A stretch of 64,000 nucleotides of DNA from Paenibacillus oenotherae. Lineage in GTDB: Bacteria > Bacillota > Bacilli > Paenibacillales > Paenibacillaceae. The notes under the pieces were generated by a model. That model did not search any database. It had not been told where the DNA came from and worked only from the letters and a program-made list of their open reading frames with translations. Location of the stretch: positions 806,001 to 870,000 of the forward strand of contig NZ_JAHZIJ010000001.1 in NCBI RefSeq assembly GCF_019443105.1, given 5' to 3'. The translations under genes were made by a program, and so were the position numbers. Below are positions 51,874 through 61,100 of the stretch, piece after piece; position 1 is the first letter of the stretch; every line of letters starts with the position of its first letter.

Positions 51874-53124
51874 CTACGTTAGAACATTTATTTCTAACCA
51901 TTCTCTCCAGAATTTCGGTTCATTTAAGCTGCAATCATATTCCTCAAAATCCTCATCCCCAGGCTGCTCTTCAGACCACTTCTGTAATAAACCTTCTAAC
52001 TCATCCATTGCCTCAAGCGCGAGTCTATTCAATTTATTATTTTCGTTCAGAATGTAGTAATTATTATTATCTTGCAGGTTTGTGACAAGGTTACTTTCTA
52101 TAGATGAATCGAAAGTTTTCCCTTCATATGCGTTATATTTCTGACCGTCGTTAGACTTAAAATAAAGAAATAAAAAGCGTCCATATTCTGATTTAGATAC
52201 ACCTGACTTTTTTATTATCCGTTGTAATTCAGAGATAGCAGGTTGAATGTCATTATTCCAGTCTAGTCCGTAGTCTGAAACCTCAGAAGGTAAGAGATTT
52301 TCGGAGGAAGGCTCGATACCTGCGGTCTTTAACTCAGATTGTAAATTTTGATTCATTAGAAGTAATTCAGAGTTCTCAGCATGAATGGCATCAAGCTCTT
52401 TACAAAGTTTATCGTAATCATTTCTTGATACTTCGATTTTTTCTTCAATACTGATCGACTGTTCAAACAGCTGGTAAAGTGATGTTTGTCCTAAACCCTT
52501 TAAGTTAGCATCACCCAATTCAAAAGTTACCGCTCTCTTACCAATAAATTTTTGATATTCAAAAGAAGTAATAACTGTACCAGGAAGAGCATATTTAGAT
52601 ATACGCGCACACCGATCCACTGCTGTACCTTGCGGGTCTAATTCCTTATGTCCGGAGTATTCAACTAAATACACGGGACCTTTATCAATCGAAATTTTCA
52701 CCTTTGTATCGTGTCCCGTTATTTCTGTAAGTGCTTCTTGTATTTCATCGATACGAATGACTAGATTTAACGCATCATTTACTTTCGAAGGGTGATCGAA
52801 GATTGCCATTACCTCATCACCAATATATTTGACCACTTTACCGTTCAAACTTTCAATTAATTGAGACAAGAAATTTGAAAACTGCATCAACCGTAATATC
52901 CATTGTTCAGGCTCATCTCGAAATTGCACTTTAAATCTCGTAGAATCAACGAGATCGATGAATACAATCACTACATCCTGAAAGCCGGAACGAATTTCCT
53001 GTACTACTTTATCAGCATCCTCTTCAACCTTCTGAATTAACTGCTTGTATTCTTCAAGTTGGCTCACCTTCGTATTGATTGCAGGGGATTTAACTACCTT
53101 AGAGATTCCTTTTTTTACAACCAT
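51874..53124 (-). CDS. Class III nucleotide cyclase with C-terminal extension
   Basis: A 416-residue soluble protein. Residues about 48-210 form a class III cyclase domain. The metal-binding Asp residues are D57 (VFIDLVDSTRF) and D103 (YIGDEVMAIF), the purine-contacting Lys is K99, and D163 aligns with the second adenine contact. The usual VNxAAR motif reads VDRCAR, so the transition-state Asn is Asp170 while R174 is kept. A coiled coil follows (YDKLCKELDAIHAENSELLL), then about 150 residues of unrecognised sequence. It may make a cyclic nucleotide for signalling or defence (Pycsar cyclases are of this fold). No membrane effector or cNMP-binding gene is adjacent. AAGGAG precedes the ATG. Confidence 0.8.
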   Translation of the reverse strand: MVVKKGISKVVKSPAINTKVSQLEEYKQLIQKVEEDADKVVQEIRSGFQDVVIVFIDLVDSTRFKVQFRDEPEQWILRLMQFSNFLSQLIESLNGKVVKYIGDEVMAIFDHPSKVNDALNLVIRIDEIQEALTEITGHDTKVKISIDKGPVYLVEYSGHKELDPQGTAVDRCARISKYALPGTVITSFEYQKFIGKRAVTFELGDANLKGLGQTSLYQLFEQSISIEEKIEVSRNDYDKLCKELDAIHAENSELLLMNQNLQSELKTAGIEPSSENLLPSEVSDYGLDWNNDIQPAISELQRIIKKSGVSKSEYGRFLFLYFKSNDGQKYNAYEGKTFDSSIESNLVTNLQDNNNYYILNENNKLNRLALEAMDELEGLLQKWSEEQPGDEDFEEYDCSLNEPKFWREWLEINVLT

Positions 53125-53385
53125 GCGAGTAGTTCTCCTTCGTAAAAATAAAATTATTTATTAGGTATATTTTACCACGAACGAGGATTTGTTGCTAAGT
53201 CGCCATGAATGACTACGTTTACATGCAGTCAGTATCGGCAAGCATAGGATTGATACCTCAGACGACCGTACATGCTGCATCCTCGACCTAAGCAGGGGAA
53301 AAAACCTGATCGAAGGTCTATTTTGCGCTATGCGCACTTCCGGTATAGTTCTGTTGTAGAACAAATTCCAGGAGGTTTAATTAGC

Positions 53386-54309
53386 ATGACAACAGAAGCC
53401 GTGTTGCAGCTTCGCAACCTTACCAAAAAAATAGGCACTCGCACGATCGTCAATGATCTTACCTTCGATATTCCCGCAGGGGAAGTATTCGGATTTCTAG
53501 GGCCGAATGGCGCAGGCAAAACAACGACCATTCGCATGATCGTCGGTTTGATCTCCATGACGAAGGGTGAAGCGATCATTAAGGGCGTTTCCGTCCGCAA
53601 TCATTTTGAACTGGCAATGACCCACGTCGGGGCTATTGTCGAGAATCCGGAAATGTATAAATTTCTGACCGGATACCAGAACTTGATTCATTTCGCACGT
53701 CGTCACAGCGGCATTACAAAGGAGCGGATCAATGAAGTCATCAACATGCTTGGGCTTCAGAACCGCATCCATGAGAAGGTCAAGCGTTACTCCCTTGGCA
53801 TGAGGCAGCGCCTTGGGGTTGCGCAGGCGATTCTGCATCGCCCATCTCTGCTCATTCTAGATGAGCCGACCAACGGCCTTGATCCAGCGGGCATTCGCGA
53901 GCTGCGTGATTACTTGCGCAGGCTGACCCGCGAAGAAGGCATTTCGGTCATCGTCTCCTCCCATCTCTTGTCCGAGATGGAGCTCATGTGCGATCGAGTC
54001 GCCATCATCCAGGGGGGCAAGCTCGTCGATATTCGTTCCTTGCAGGAAACCCGAGATACTGCGCAGACGAAAATCATCATCGAAGCCGATGACATTCCTG
54101 CCGCCCAGACCCTGCTCGTCTCCATGTTCGATTCGTCAAGGGTATCCGTATCCGGAAACCAACTCGAGCTTATGGCGGATAAAACAGCCATCCCGAGCAT
54201 CGCCAAGCTTCTCGTAACCGCCGAAATCGAAATATACGGCATTCATGCCGTGCAGAAATCGTTGGAAGAACAATTCCTCGAAATTACAGGAGGTGAGATG
54301 GTTGTCTAG
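53386..54309 (+). CDS. ABC transporter ATPase, BcrA-like
   Basis: A 307-residue ATPase of the BcrA/drug-export group. Walker A is GPNGAGKTT, the signature YSLGMRQRLGVAQ, Walker B LLILDEPTNGLD and the switch His lies in IVSSHLLSEME. A C-terminal domain of about 85 residues follows. BcrA-type pairs export or shield against antimicrobial peptides such as bacitracin, but the specificity here is unknown. The ATG at 53386 follows AGGAGGTTT; a longer frame to 53272 has no ribosome site. Its end overlaps the permease start by 8 bases. Confidence 0.9.
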   Translation: MTTEAVLQLRNLTKKIGTRTIVNDLTFDIPAGEVFGFLGPNGAGKTTTIRMIVGLISMTKGEAIIKGVSVRNHFELAMTHVGAIVENPEMYKFLTGYQNLIHFARRHSGITKERINEVINMLGLQNRIHEKVKRYSLGMRQRLGVAQAILHRPSLLILDEPTNGLDPAGIRELRDYLRRLTREEGISVIVSSHLLSEMELMCDRVAIIQGGKLVDIRSLQETRDTAQTKIIIEADDIPAAQTLLVSMFDSSRVSVSGNQLELMADKTAIPSIAKLLVTAEIEIYGIHAVQKSLEEQFLEITGGEMVV

Positions 54310-55258
54310 TCTATCAATGCTTATTCGCAATGAAAACATGAAAATTTATCGCCGTCCCCGGACGTGGGTCATGATTGCTTTTCTTATCCTAACCGTTGCG
54401 CTGCTTAGCGGAATGATGAAATGGGATGAGCGTGAGGATAATCAGCCCAATTGGGAGCAAAACTTAACACAGGAAAACGCCCACATACAAAAACAACTAG
54501 TGGAAATTAAAGATCTCAATCCGGATCACAAAGCATACTTAACTGAACAGATCAAGCTCAACGAATATTATTTGGAGCATGACATCAATCCGAACGATCT
54601 TCAACTGTGGGACTATGTGAACAACTCGGCTTCCTTGACCATACTCGTCACACTATTGACAGTCATTATCGCTGCGGACATGATCGCCGCCGAATTCTCT
54701 TGGGGCACGATTAAGCTGCTTCTTGTCGGACCTGCATCGCGAACCAAAATCTTGGTGAGCAAATATGTAGCCACAATGGGCTTCGCGCTGCTGCTGCTGC
54801 TGATATGCTTTGCGGCCGCCTTTGCCGCTGGAGGCATATTGGAAGGCTTTAGCGGTGTGAACCAGCCGTATCTGTCCATTGATGCGGACAATGTTGTCCA
54901 GGAGAGCTCCATGATTGTGCATGCTTTGCAAAAATACGGCTTCGCAATCGTGTCGCTGATCCTGTATGTAATGATGGCCTTTATGATCTCTGCCGCGTTT
55001 CGCAGCTCTTCGATGGCTATCGCCTTCTCGCTCCTGTTCATGCTCGTTGGCACTACGCTGACAGCACTACTGAGCGAATACAGCTGGGTGAAGTACTTGC
55101 TCTTCGCCAACATCGATCTGACTCAGTATCTCGCAGGCGCCTCGCCGATCCGACCAGACATGACGCTGTCATTCTCCATTATGATGCTCATTGGTTATTA
55201 TCTGGTGTTCCAATTTGTTGCATGGCTGCTGTTCACTAAGCGTGACGTTGCCGCTTAG
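54302..55258 (+). CDS. ABC transporter permease (BcrB-like, ABC-2 type)
   Basis: A 318-residue ABC-2 type permease with six hydrophobic segments; the first follows NENMKIYRRPRTWVMIAFLI and a large extracytoplasmic loop of about 90 residues separates segments 1 and 2. AAEFSWGTIKLLLVGPASRT is the usual cytoplasmic contact segment of this family. Start chosen at TTG 54302, eight bases after GGAGG and inside the ATPase end, which couples the two genes; an ATG at 54317 is the alternative. Partner of the BcrA-like ATPase. Confidence 0.85.
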   Translation: MSSLSMLIRNENMKIYRRPRTWVMIAFLILTVALLSGMMKWDEREDNQPNWEQNLTQENAHIQKQLVEIKDLNPDHKAYLTEQIKLNEYYLEHDINPNDLQLWDYVNNSASLTILVTLLTVIIAADMIAAEFSWGTIKLLLVGPASRTKILVSKYVATMGFALLLLLICFAAAFAAGGILEGFSGVNQPYLSIDADNVVQESSMIVHALQKYGFAIVSLILYVMMAFMISAAFRSSSMAIAFSLLFMLVGTTLTALLSEYSWVKYLLFANIDLTQYLAGASPIRPDMTLSFSIMMLIGYYLVFQFVAWLLFTKRDVAA

Positions 55259-55306
55259 GGATAGGGCGGTTCGGACCGTTTAAAATTCTGTCCTTATTGC
55301 TGGCAT

Positions 55307-55371
55307 AAAAAAATACACCCCCTAGAATTTCATCGATTAAACCAACGGTTTAGCCCATGTCCATTCTAAGG
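55307..55371 (-). terminator. Large inverted repeat acting as terminator
   Basis: ATACACCCC..TAGAAT pairs with ATTCTA..GGGGTGTAT, with an inner TAAACC/GGTTTA stem. On the minus strand it is followed by seven T, so it can end transcription of the gene at 55495. The double-stem form also resembles a small mobile element remnant. Confidence 0.7.
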
Positions 55372-55494
55372 GGTGTATATTCTTCTCCGGAGTGTTTAGT
55401 CTAGAAAAGATCTCTTCTCGGAACAAAGCTATGGGTAGGGCACAAGAAAGACCTTGAGGCTTTACCGCCCCCAAGGCCAAGTTAAACATCACCA

Positions 55495-55875
55495 CTAATT
55501 ATAAACTTTATATCCTTTAGCGATTACCCACCCATTAAGACCATACGAAGCTGAAATCACATAATAGTTGTACTTTTCATTTTGTAAATGTTCAAGCAAA
55601 TCCTCTGCTTTTTCATAATGCATTGGCCACCCGTAGTTCTTCTGTTTCTCCAACAGTTCCTTGTTACTTTTGAGAAATCGGCTTACTTCAAATGTGCTGA
55701 TATCAAAAATAATACTTCCCTGTAATTGTGTTTCAAACATATGAGCCAGGACATCAGTAAACTCGATATTGGTGGTAACTGAATCCTCGTTACCATCTAA
55801 TGTTAGAATTGTAATTCTAGATTCACGAAAATCAACTTCATAGGAAACAATTTCATTGTCATGAATATTTAGCAT
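55495..55875 (-). CDS. Unknown protein, candidate immunity protein of a decayed toxin tail
   Basis: A 126-residue soluble protein not recognised. It starts MLNIHDNEIVSYEVDFRESR and is acidic with mixed alpha/beta character; no signal or membrane segment is seen. GAGG lies just before the ATG. It is placed directly downstream of the decayed toxin tail at 55909-56100 in the Rhs locus, the position normally held by the cognate immunity gene. Retention of an intact immunity gene after toxin decay is common in such loci. Function is inferred from position only. Confidence 0.6.
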   Translation of the reverse strand: MLNIHDNEIVSYEVDFRESRITILTLDGNEDSVTTNIEFTDVLAHMFETQLQGSIIFDISTFEVSRFLKSNKELLEKQKNYGWPMHYEKAEDLLEHLQNEKYNYYVISASYGLNGWVIAKGYKVYN

Positions 55876-55908
55876 TTTTCCTCAACCCCCTATCATAAAT
55901 GAGATACA

Positions 55909-56100
55909 TTATTTGCTTCTTTTTGGAGAACCACTAGTCCAATCCCAAGTATGTCTATGAGGGAATTCATGGCTATTGTCTCCATTTGAGTGTTCATAAT
56001 CAATGTCTTCTATAGCTCGCCCGTTTTCGTCGTAATATCTTCTCTACGTCAGTGTACCTTTCTAATCGTAAAAGTCTATTGAGGAATTCGGTTTACCAGT
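55909..56100 (-). pseudogene. Decayed C-terminal tail of a polymorphic toxin
   Basis: The minus-strand frame reads GKPNSSIDFYD, stop, KGTLT, stop, RRYYDENGRAIEDIDYEHSN, then HEFPHRHTWDWTSGSPKRSK and a stop. This is the familiar end of Rhs/CdiA-type polymorphic toxins (GKPNSS.., RYYDENGRA, DIDYxH, FPHxHxWDW), here broken by two in-frame stop codons. No intact upstream toxin core joins it; some further toxin-like residues lie out of frame up to about 56180. It lies between two small intact genes. Confidence 0.8.
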
Positions 56101-56269
56101 CGTTGGAAAGGGTAATCTTTATTTTGTAGATAACGAGAGGTTTGTTCGGCACTAGGTCCCCCCCTCACGTGTCTATTTACCATCAATAGTTTTAATTTAA
56201 ATTTGCAGTACAAACAGCTATAATAAATGCCCAAGCGAACCATCTCTACACCTCGCTTGGGCTGACTCA

Positions 56270-56644
56270 TTATGCTTTTAAAAAGTTATATGATATTTCT
56301 TTCGCTGCAATTAAGCAACCAAAATCACTTGGATAATCTTCAGGGGTAAATTTAAAAATATAATGCAAATACTCAACCTGAAACTTTTCACTAGTTTCTT
56401 TTTCATCCTCTCCCTCAAGCACATTTAAGATTGTTTCTTTCGTGTCTGTTTTCCATATCATTGGAAGAGATATGAAAAATATATCCTTAAATTTTATTTC
56501 AATATCTGGATGACTTAAACTTAATCCGCCATATAAAGAAAGTTCGCCATCAAAATATTTTTTTATTTCAAAATCAAACCATAAACCACTACTAATAAAA
56601 TCATTAATTTCTTGGACAACTAGTTTTACTTCTTCTATATTCAT
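56270..56644 (-). CDS. Candidate immunity protein for the orphan Rhs toxin tail
   Basis: A 124-residue soluble acidic protein, not recognised by family. The ATG at 56644 follows GAGGG at five bases; a longer frame to 56692 would overlap the toxin tail gene. It begins 13 bp after the stop of the orphan toxin tail at 56658-57464, the normal position of a cognate immunity gene. AT content is higher than in the Rhs core, as is typical of toxin/immunity cassettes. Function is inferred from position. Confidence 0.65.
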   Translation of the reverse strand: MNIEEVKLVVQEINDFISSGLWFDFEIKKYFDGELSLYGGLSLSHPDIEIKFKDIFFISLPMIWKTDTKETILNVLEGEDEKETSEKFQVEYLHYIFKFTPEDYPSDFGCLIAAKEISYNFLKA

Positions 56645-56657
56645 TTTATCCCTCATT

Positions 56658-57464
56658 TTAATTGTATATGAGTTGTTTTGCAGCGGTATCATTACCAGAC
56701 TTCAAAACACTTGTATGATACCATTTCCCATCACTACCTAAATATTCCCATCCATAACCCTGATTAGAGCCTGGCTTCATGCCCTGCTGTCTCCTAGATA
56801 CCCTATAAATACTCCCTGTTTTATCATAACTTAGGTCTGCAGCGTGTATCCTTACTTCATAGTCAAAACCATCTTGAGACCATTTTTCTTTAAAATTATT
56901 TGGTGCTTTATTTAAATTTTGTCTTTTTAAAGCAGCATTTAGATAATCATTCGGATTATTTGAATTTACTAGTTTACTCGTACCCGTAGTTGCTTTATTC
57001 TTTTTTCCAAATGAAGTTAGAGTGATCCCCCACAAAACTCCATCCCAAAAATCAGGAAACCCCGCACTGATCTGCTCATTCATATAGCCTGAAAGTAGAC
57101 GTTGCCGAAGTCTTAATTGAGTATCTCTATCAAGACCGTAGTAATAATCGTTATCCCCTGCAAGCCACCTGATATACGAATAGTCATTCGGGTGTAAATT
57201 CCAATAATTACCTTTGTCATAAGTCGATGACCAAGCTACCTTACCAGTAGCTAATATTCCCCCCACTACAATACCATTTTGGATGAATGGTCTGCCTGCG
57301 TACACAGAATCTGCTCCCATATAAATCGAGCCTTCTGACCCGCATTCACCCGCGTGCGCCCAATTCCCATTATTAGAAACGCAATAGTTTCCTGTGGGGT
57401 CCACGATAATCAACGGATTATTATGCACATACGTATATAAATTCTGGCTCAGTGGGTTATTCAC
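56658..57464 (-). CDS. Orphan Rhs tail with alternative C-terminal toxin domain
   Basis: A 268-codon frame from a GTG at 57464 without a ribosome site. Its first about 160 residues (NNPLSQNLYTYVHNNPLI..DPTGNYCVSNNG) are nearly identical to the end of the full Rhs protein at 58143, up to FGKKNK. After that it carries a different domain of about 100 residues, including GFDYEVRIHAADLSYDKTGS and YRVSRRQQG and GWEYLGSDGKWYHTS, like small nuclease toxins of the polymorphic type. It is a displaced tip cassette, silent unless recombined onto the intact Rhs gene. A candidate immunity gene follows. Confidence 0.8.
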   Translation of the reverse strand: MNNPLSQNLYTYVHNNPLIIVDPTGNYCVSNNGNWAHAGECGSEGSIYMGADSVYAGRPFIQNGIVVGGILATGKVAWSSTYDKGNYWNLHPNDYSYIRWLAGDNDYYYGLDRDTQLRLRQRLLSGYMNEQISAGFPDFWDGVLWGITLTSFGKKNKATTGTSKLVNSNNPNDYLNAALKRQNLNKAPNNFKEKWSQDGFDYEVRIHAADLSYDKTGSIYRVSRRQQGMKPGSNQGYGWEYLGSDGKWYHTSVLKSGNDTAAKQLIYN

Positions 57465-57660
57465 TCGCCCCTTATACGTATCCTCATTAATAAACCGCCC
57501 TATCGAAGGGTCATAGTACCACGCACGCAGATAGATGTACCTCGGTTACATTGCCCCAGATGTCATAAGCATAGCGGTTGATCTCGGTCCCGCTGGCATC
57601 CGTGATCTGTACCATATCGCCATGTTCATTATACCAGTAATAACCAGCCTTGTTCGACCT
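57465..57660 (-). pseudogene. Rhs core fragment joined to the orphan tail, with internal deletion
   Basis: This segment matches 58990-59225 of the intact Rhs gene (reading GYYWYN, EINRYAYDIWGNVTE, then YYDPSIGRFINEDTYKGRV). About 62 bp between NVTE and YIYLR are missing, which shifts the frame and gives an early stop. Homology ends near 57660 next to a hairpin (CCTGCC/GGCAGG). Confidence 0.8.
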
Positions 57661-57758
57661 GCCCGATTAATGGGTGGTGCGCGGCAGGTGGACATAATCT
57701 TAGGTCGAAAAAGAAACCTTGAAAGGCAGCAAGCCAATCAAGGTAACTTTGGTGTTAG

Positions 57759-58121
57759 TCATTCAATATTCTTCAGTTCTTGCTTCGCTAAATCAAGAGC
57801 AACCGCTAACTTAATTTGATTCTGTTTACTGAGGCCATGTAAGTATTGGGGAACATTTTCAAATTCAACAATAGGCTCAACTTCATCGCTATTACGATCT
57901 AACTCAATCCCTGCAATAATAGCATCATTAATTAATACCTTATAAATATCCTCACCCTGTTCGGGTATCCAGTTAACAATGTACGCTGTTTTCATTTCTG
58001 AAAATGAATTTCTTATCACTTCCAGTAGTCTTCTTTTTTCCTCACTCTTAAATAATGATTGATTGGATTTAATAAGTTGTTCCCTTAGTTCTTGTTCCAA
58101 CTTACTCCCAATTAGTTTCAC
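57759..58121 (-). CDS. Candidate immunity protein for the full-length Rhs toxin
   Basis: A 120-residue soluble helical acidic protein, not recognised by family. The start is GTG at 58121 with GGGAGG upstream. It begins 21 bp after the Rhs stop codon and is transcribed with it, the standard place for the immunity protein that neutralises the Rhs C-terminal toxin. It has no signal peptide, so it acts in the cytoplasm. Function inferred from position. Confidence 0.7.
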   Translation of the reverse strand: MKLIGSKLEQELREQLIKSNQSLFKSEEKRRLLEVIRNSFSEMKTAYIVNWIPEQGEDIYKVLINDAIIAGIELDRNSDEVEPIVEFENVPQYLHGLSKQNQIKLAVALDLAKQELKNIE

Positions 58122-58142
58122 GGTTCTCCCTCCCTTTTTAGG

Positions 58143-61100
58143 TTATTTTATTATTCCGGGTGTTGCTGTAATTAAATTCCCATGCTTATCAGTCAGGATT
58201 GTCATTGTGGAAGTCGGTTTGAAATCATTGAATTTATCAAGTCCGATAGACTTATTTAAAGTAACCTCTCTTACATATCGAATTCCATCGGCACTATCCA
58301 TACTCCTGATGACTGGTGAGTTTACTATATCTTTACTGGAAAGCATTGAACGAAGCTCCTTCTGAGATATGGTGAATTGAGAAGCATTCTTATTAGAAAA
58401 ATGTCTATCAACAACATGCTTCCACCCAGCATTACTGATATTTATCCGGGATTGAACAATAGGAGGCATGCCTGGGACTTTACCCGTCCCCTTAGTTTCT
58501 TTATTCTTTTTTCCAAGTGAAGTTAGAGTGATCCCCCACAAAACTCCATCCCAAAAATCAGGAAACCCCGCACTGATCTGCTCATTCATATAGCCTGAAA
58601 GTAGACGTTGCCGAAGTCTTAATTGAGTATCTCTATCAAGACCGTAGTAATAATCGTTATCCCCTGCAAGCCACCTGATATACGAATAGTCATCCGGGTA
58701 TAGATTCCAATAATTACCACTGTCATGAGTCGATGACCAAGCTACCTTACCAGTAGCTAATATATCCCCCATTACAATACCATTTTGGATGTGTGGTCTA
58801 CCTGCGTACACAGAATCTGCTCCCATATAAATCGAGTCTTCTGATCCGCATTCACCCGCGTGCGCCCAATTCCCATTATTAGAAACGCAATAGTTTCCTG
58901 TGGGGTCCACGTTAATCAACGGATTATTATGCACATACGTATATAAATTCTGGCTCAGTGGGTTATTCACTCGCCCCTTATACGTATCCTCATTAATAAA
59001 CCGCCCCATCGAAGGGTCATAATACCGCGCCCGCAGATAAATGTACCCCGACTCATCATCCTGGATTTCCCCGGTGTAGCGGAACGGATTGCTCATCCCT
59101 TCGCTCTTCTCGGTTACATTGCCCCAGATGTCATAAGCGTAGCGGTTGATCTCGGTCCCACTGGCATCCTTGATCTGCACCACATCGCCATGTCCATTAT
59201 ACCAGTAATAGCCAGCCTTATTCGACGCCTTGTCCTGCCGCCACAGCAGCTCGTTGCCCCAGATGTTCCTCGCCTTTACATTACCGCTGCTATCGAGTTC
59301 CTCGATTACACGGCCGTTCACATACACATAACGCGTCAGCGTCCCGTTCACCGTCTTCGTCGCCCGAAGTCCGTCGCCGTAATACGTATACGAAGCTTGG
59401 GCCGTCCCCGTCGGGATGCCCGTCTGCTCAAAGTTGCTTAGCATATCCATCGCATTGTACGTCAGCTTCCGCTCGCCCATTGGCAGACGCGAAGGCTGCG
59501 TCGTTGCATTCGTCACCCGATTGCCTTTCCCGTCATAGCCGTACTCGCTTGTCCCCTCCGACGTCACTTCCTTCTGAATCCGGTTCAGCAGATCGTAACG
59601 GAAGCTGGAGGACTTCGATGCCGTTCCGATCGTCTCCGTCAGCGAGGTGATGTTGGAAAATCCGTCATGGGTATATGTCTCCACCCTGCCGGACGCGCTA
59701 GCGTTCTCATGCTCGGTACGCTTCATTTCCCCAAACGCATTGCGGGTAAAGGTTTGCTGCAAGCTGCTGCTATAGGCCACGGTATAGCCATTGTTATCCG
59801 CGCCTCTTGTATACGTATAGTTCACCGTATTCATGCCGGGGTATTGCACCGACGCGATCCTGCTTAGCGCATCATACGTATACACCTGCTCCTGCTGATC
59901 CGGGAACTGGATCCCTTGCAGCCGATCATAGGCGTCATAGCGGAACGTGTACGTTCGTCCAGCTACTTGTTGCGTGCGAGGACGTTTCCATTCATCGTAC
60001 CCGTACGTTAATGTTTCATTCTCGCTGGTGCGCGTCTGCGTGAGCAACCGCGTTGTCGGCGCATAGTCATTTTCCTGCCAGTAGATTTCACTGCTTCCAT
60101 CGGATACCGATAACCGGCTCGGTTCCATATAGGGCGTATAAGTATAGGTCTTCGTCCGCCCGTTCCTATCTGTCATGGCGGTCAATAATCCACTGCTGTT
60201 ATACGTGAACGTTTCCGTTTTGCCGTCCCCATCCAGACCGGTCAACTGCCAGCCCAGTTCATTGTAGCTTTTCTGGCTCTGCAGCTTGCCGTTTACCAAG
60301 GTCATGATGACTTGACCCTGATGGTTGTATACATACTGGGTTTTGTGGCCTGCCGCATCCTGCACCAAGGTCAAGTTTCCGCGCGCGTCATAGCGGTACT
60401 GCGTCGCCTCCGTCTGCTCGCTGCCGCTGCTCCCCAGCGCCTTGACCTCCTTGCGTGCCAGCTCACCTGCCGGTGAATAGGTAAACGTGGTCGTGCGCGT
60501 CTGCGAAGCGCTGCTCTCCAGCAAACGTTCGAGCTGTCCGACACGGTTATAAAAGCTCGTTTCGGTTTTGCCATCGGGATAGCTGACCTCCACCGTCTCT
60601 TTCATTTCGAAGGCGCTGCCCGTCTGCAACCCGTTCGAATACGCGTAGCTGGTCACTTGACCGATGCTGTCTGTAGCTGTTTTCGGCCTGCCGCTGGAAT
60701 CATAGGTGTACGCGGTCTGCAAGGCGCTTTCCCCATAAGGCAAGCTCGCCCGCACCTGCTGGCCGTCACTGCTTTCGTTCTTCGTCGTCACCCGGGTCGT
60801 GCCGTTCACGGTCCGCTGCTGTTTCAGCGCCAGACCAAAAGGCGAATAGAAGGATTCCAGCAGCTCCCCGTCCGGCGTCGTAACTGCGACTTTCCGGCTG
60901 GCATCGTCATACTGGATCGTATACGCCTGCGCCGCGCTTTCGCCGTCTCCCGGGATAAAGGTGCTGGAGCGGACGCGGTCCAGATGATCGTACGTATACT
61001 GCGCTTCGCCCCCATCCGGGTAGCTCTCCTGCTGCAAGCGCCCGGCTGCGTCGTACTGGTACGATACCGTCACCGGCGACGGCGGCTCATTTTCCTGCAA

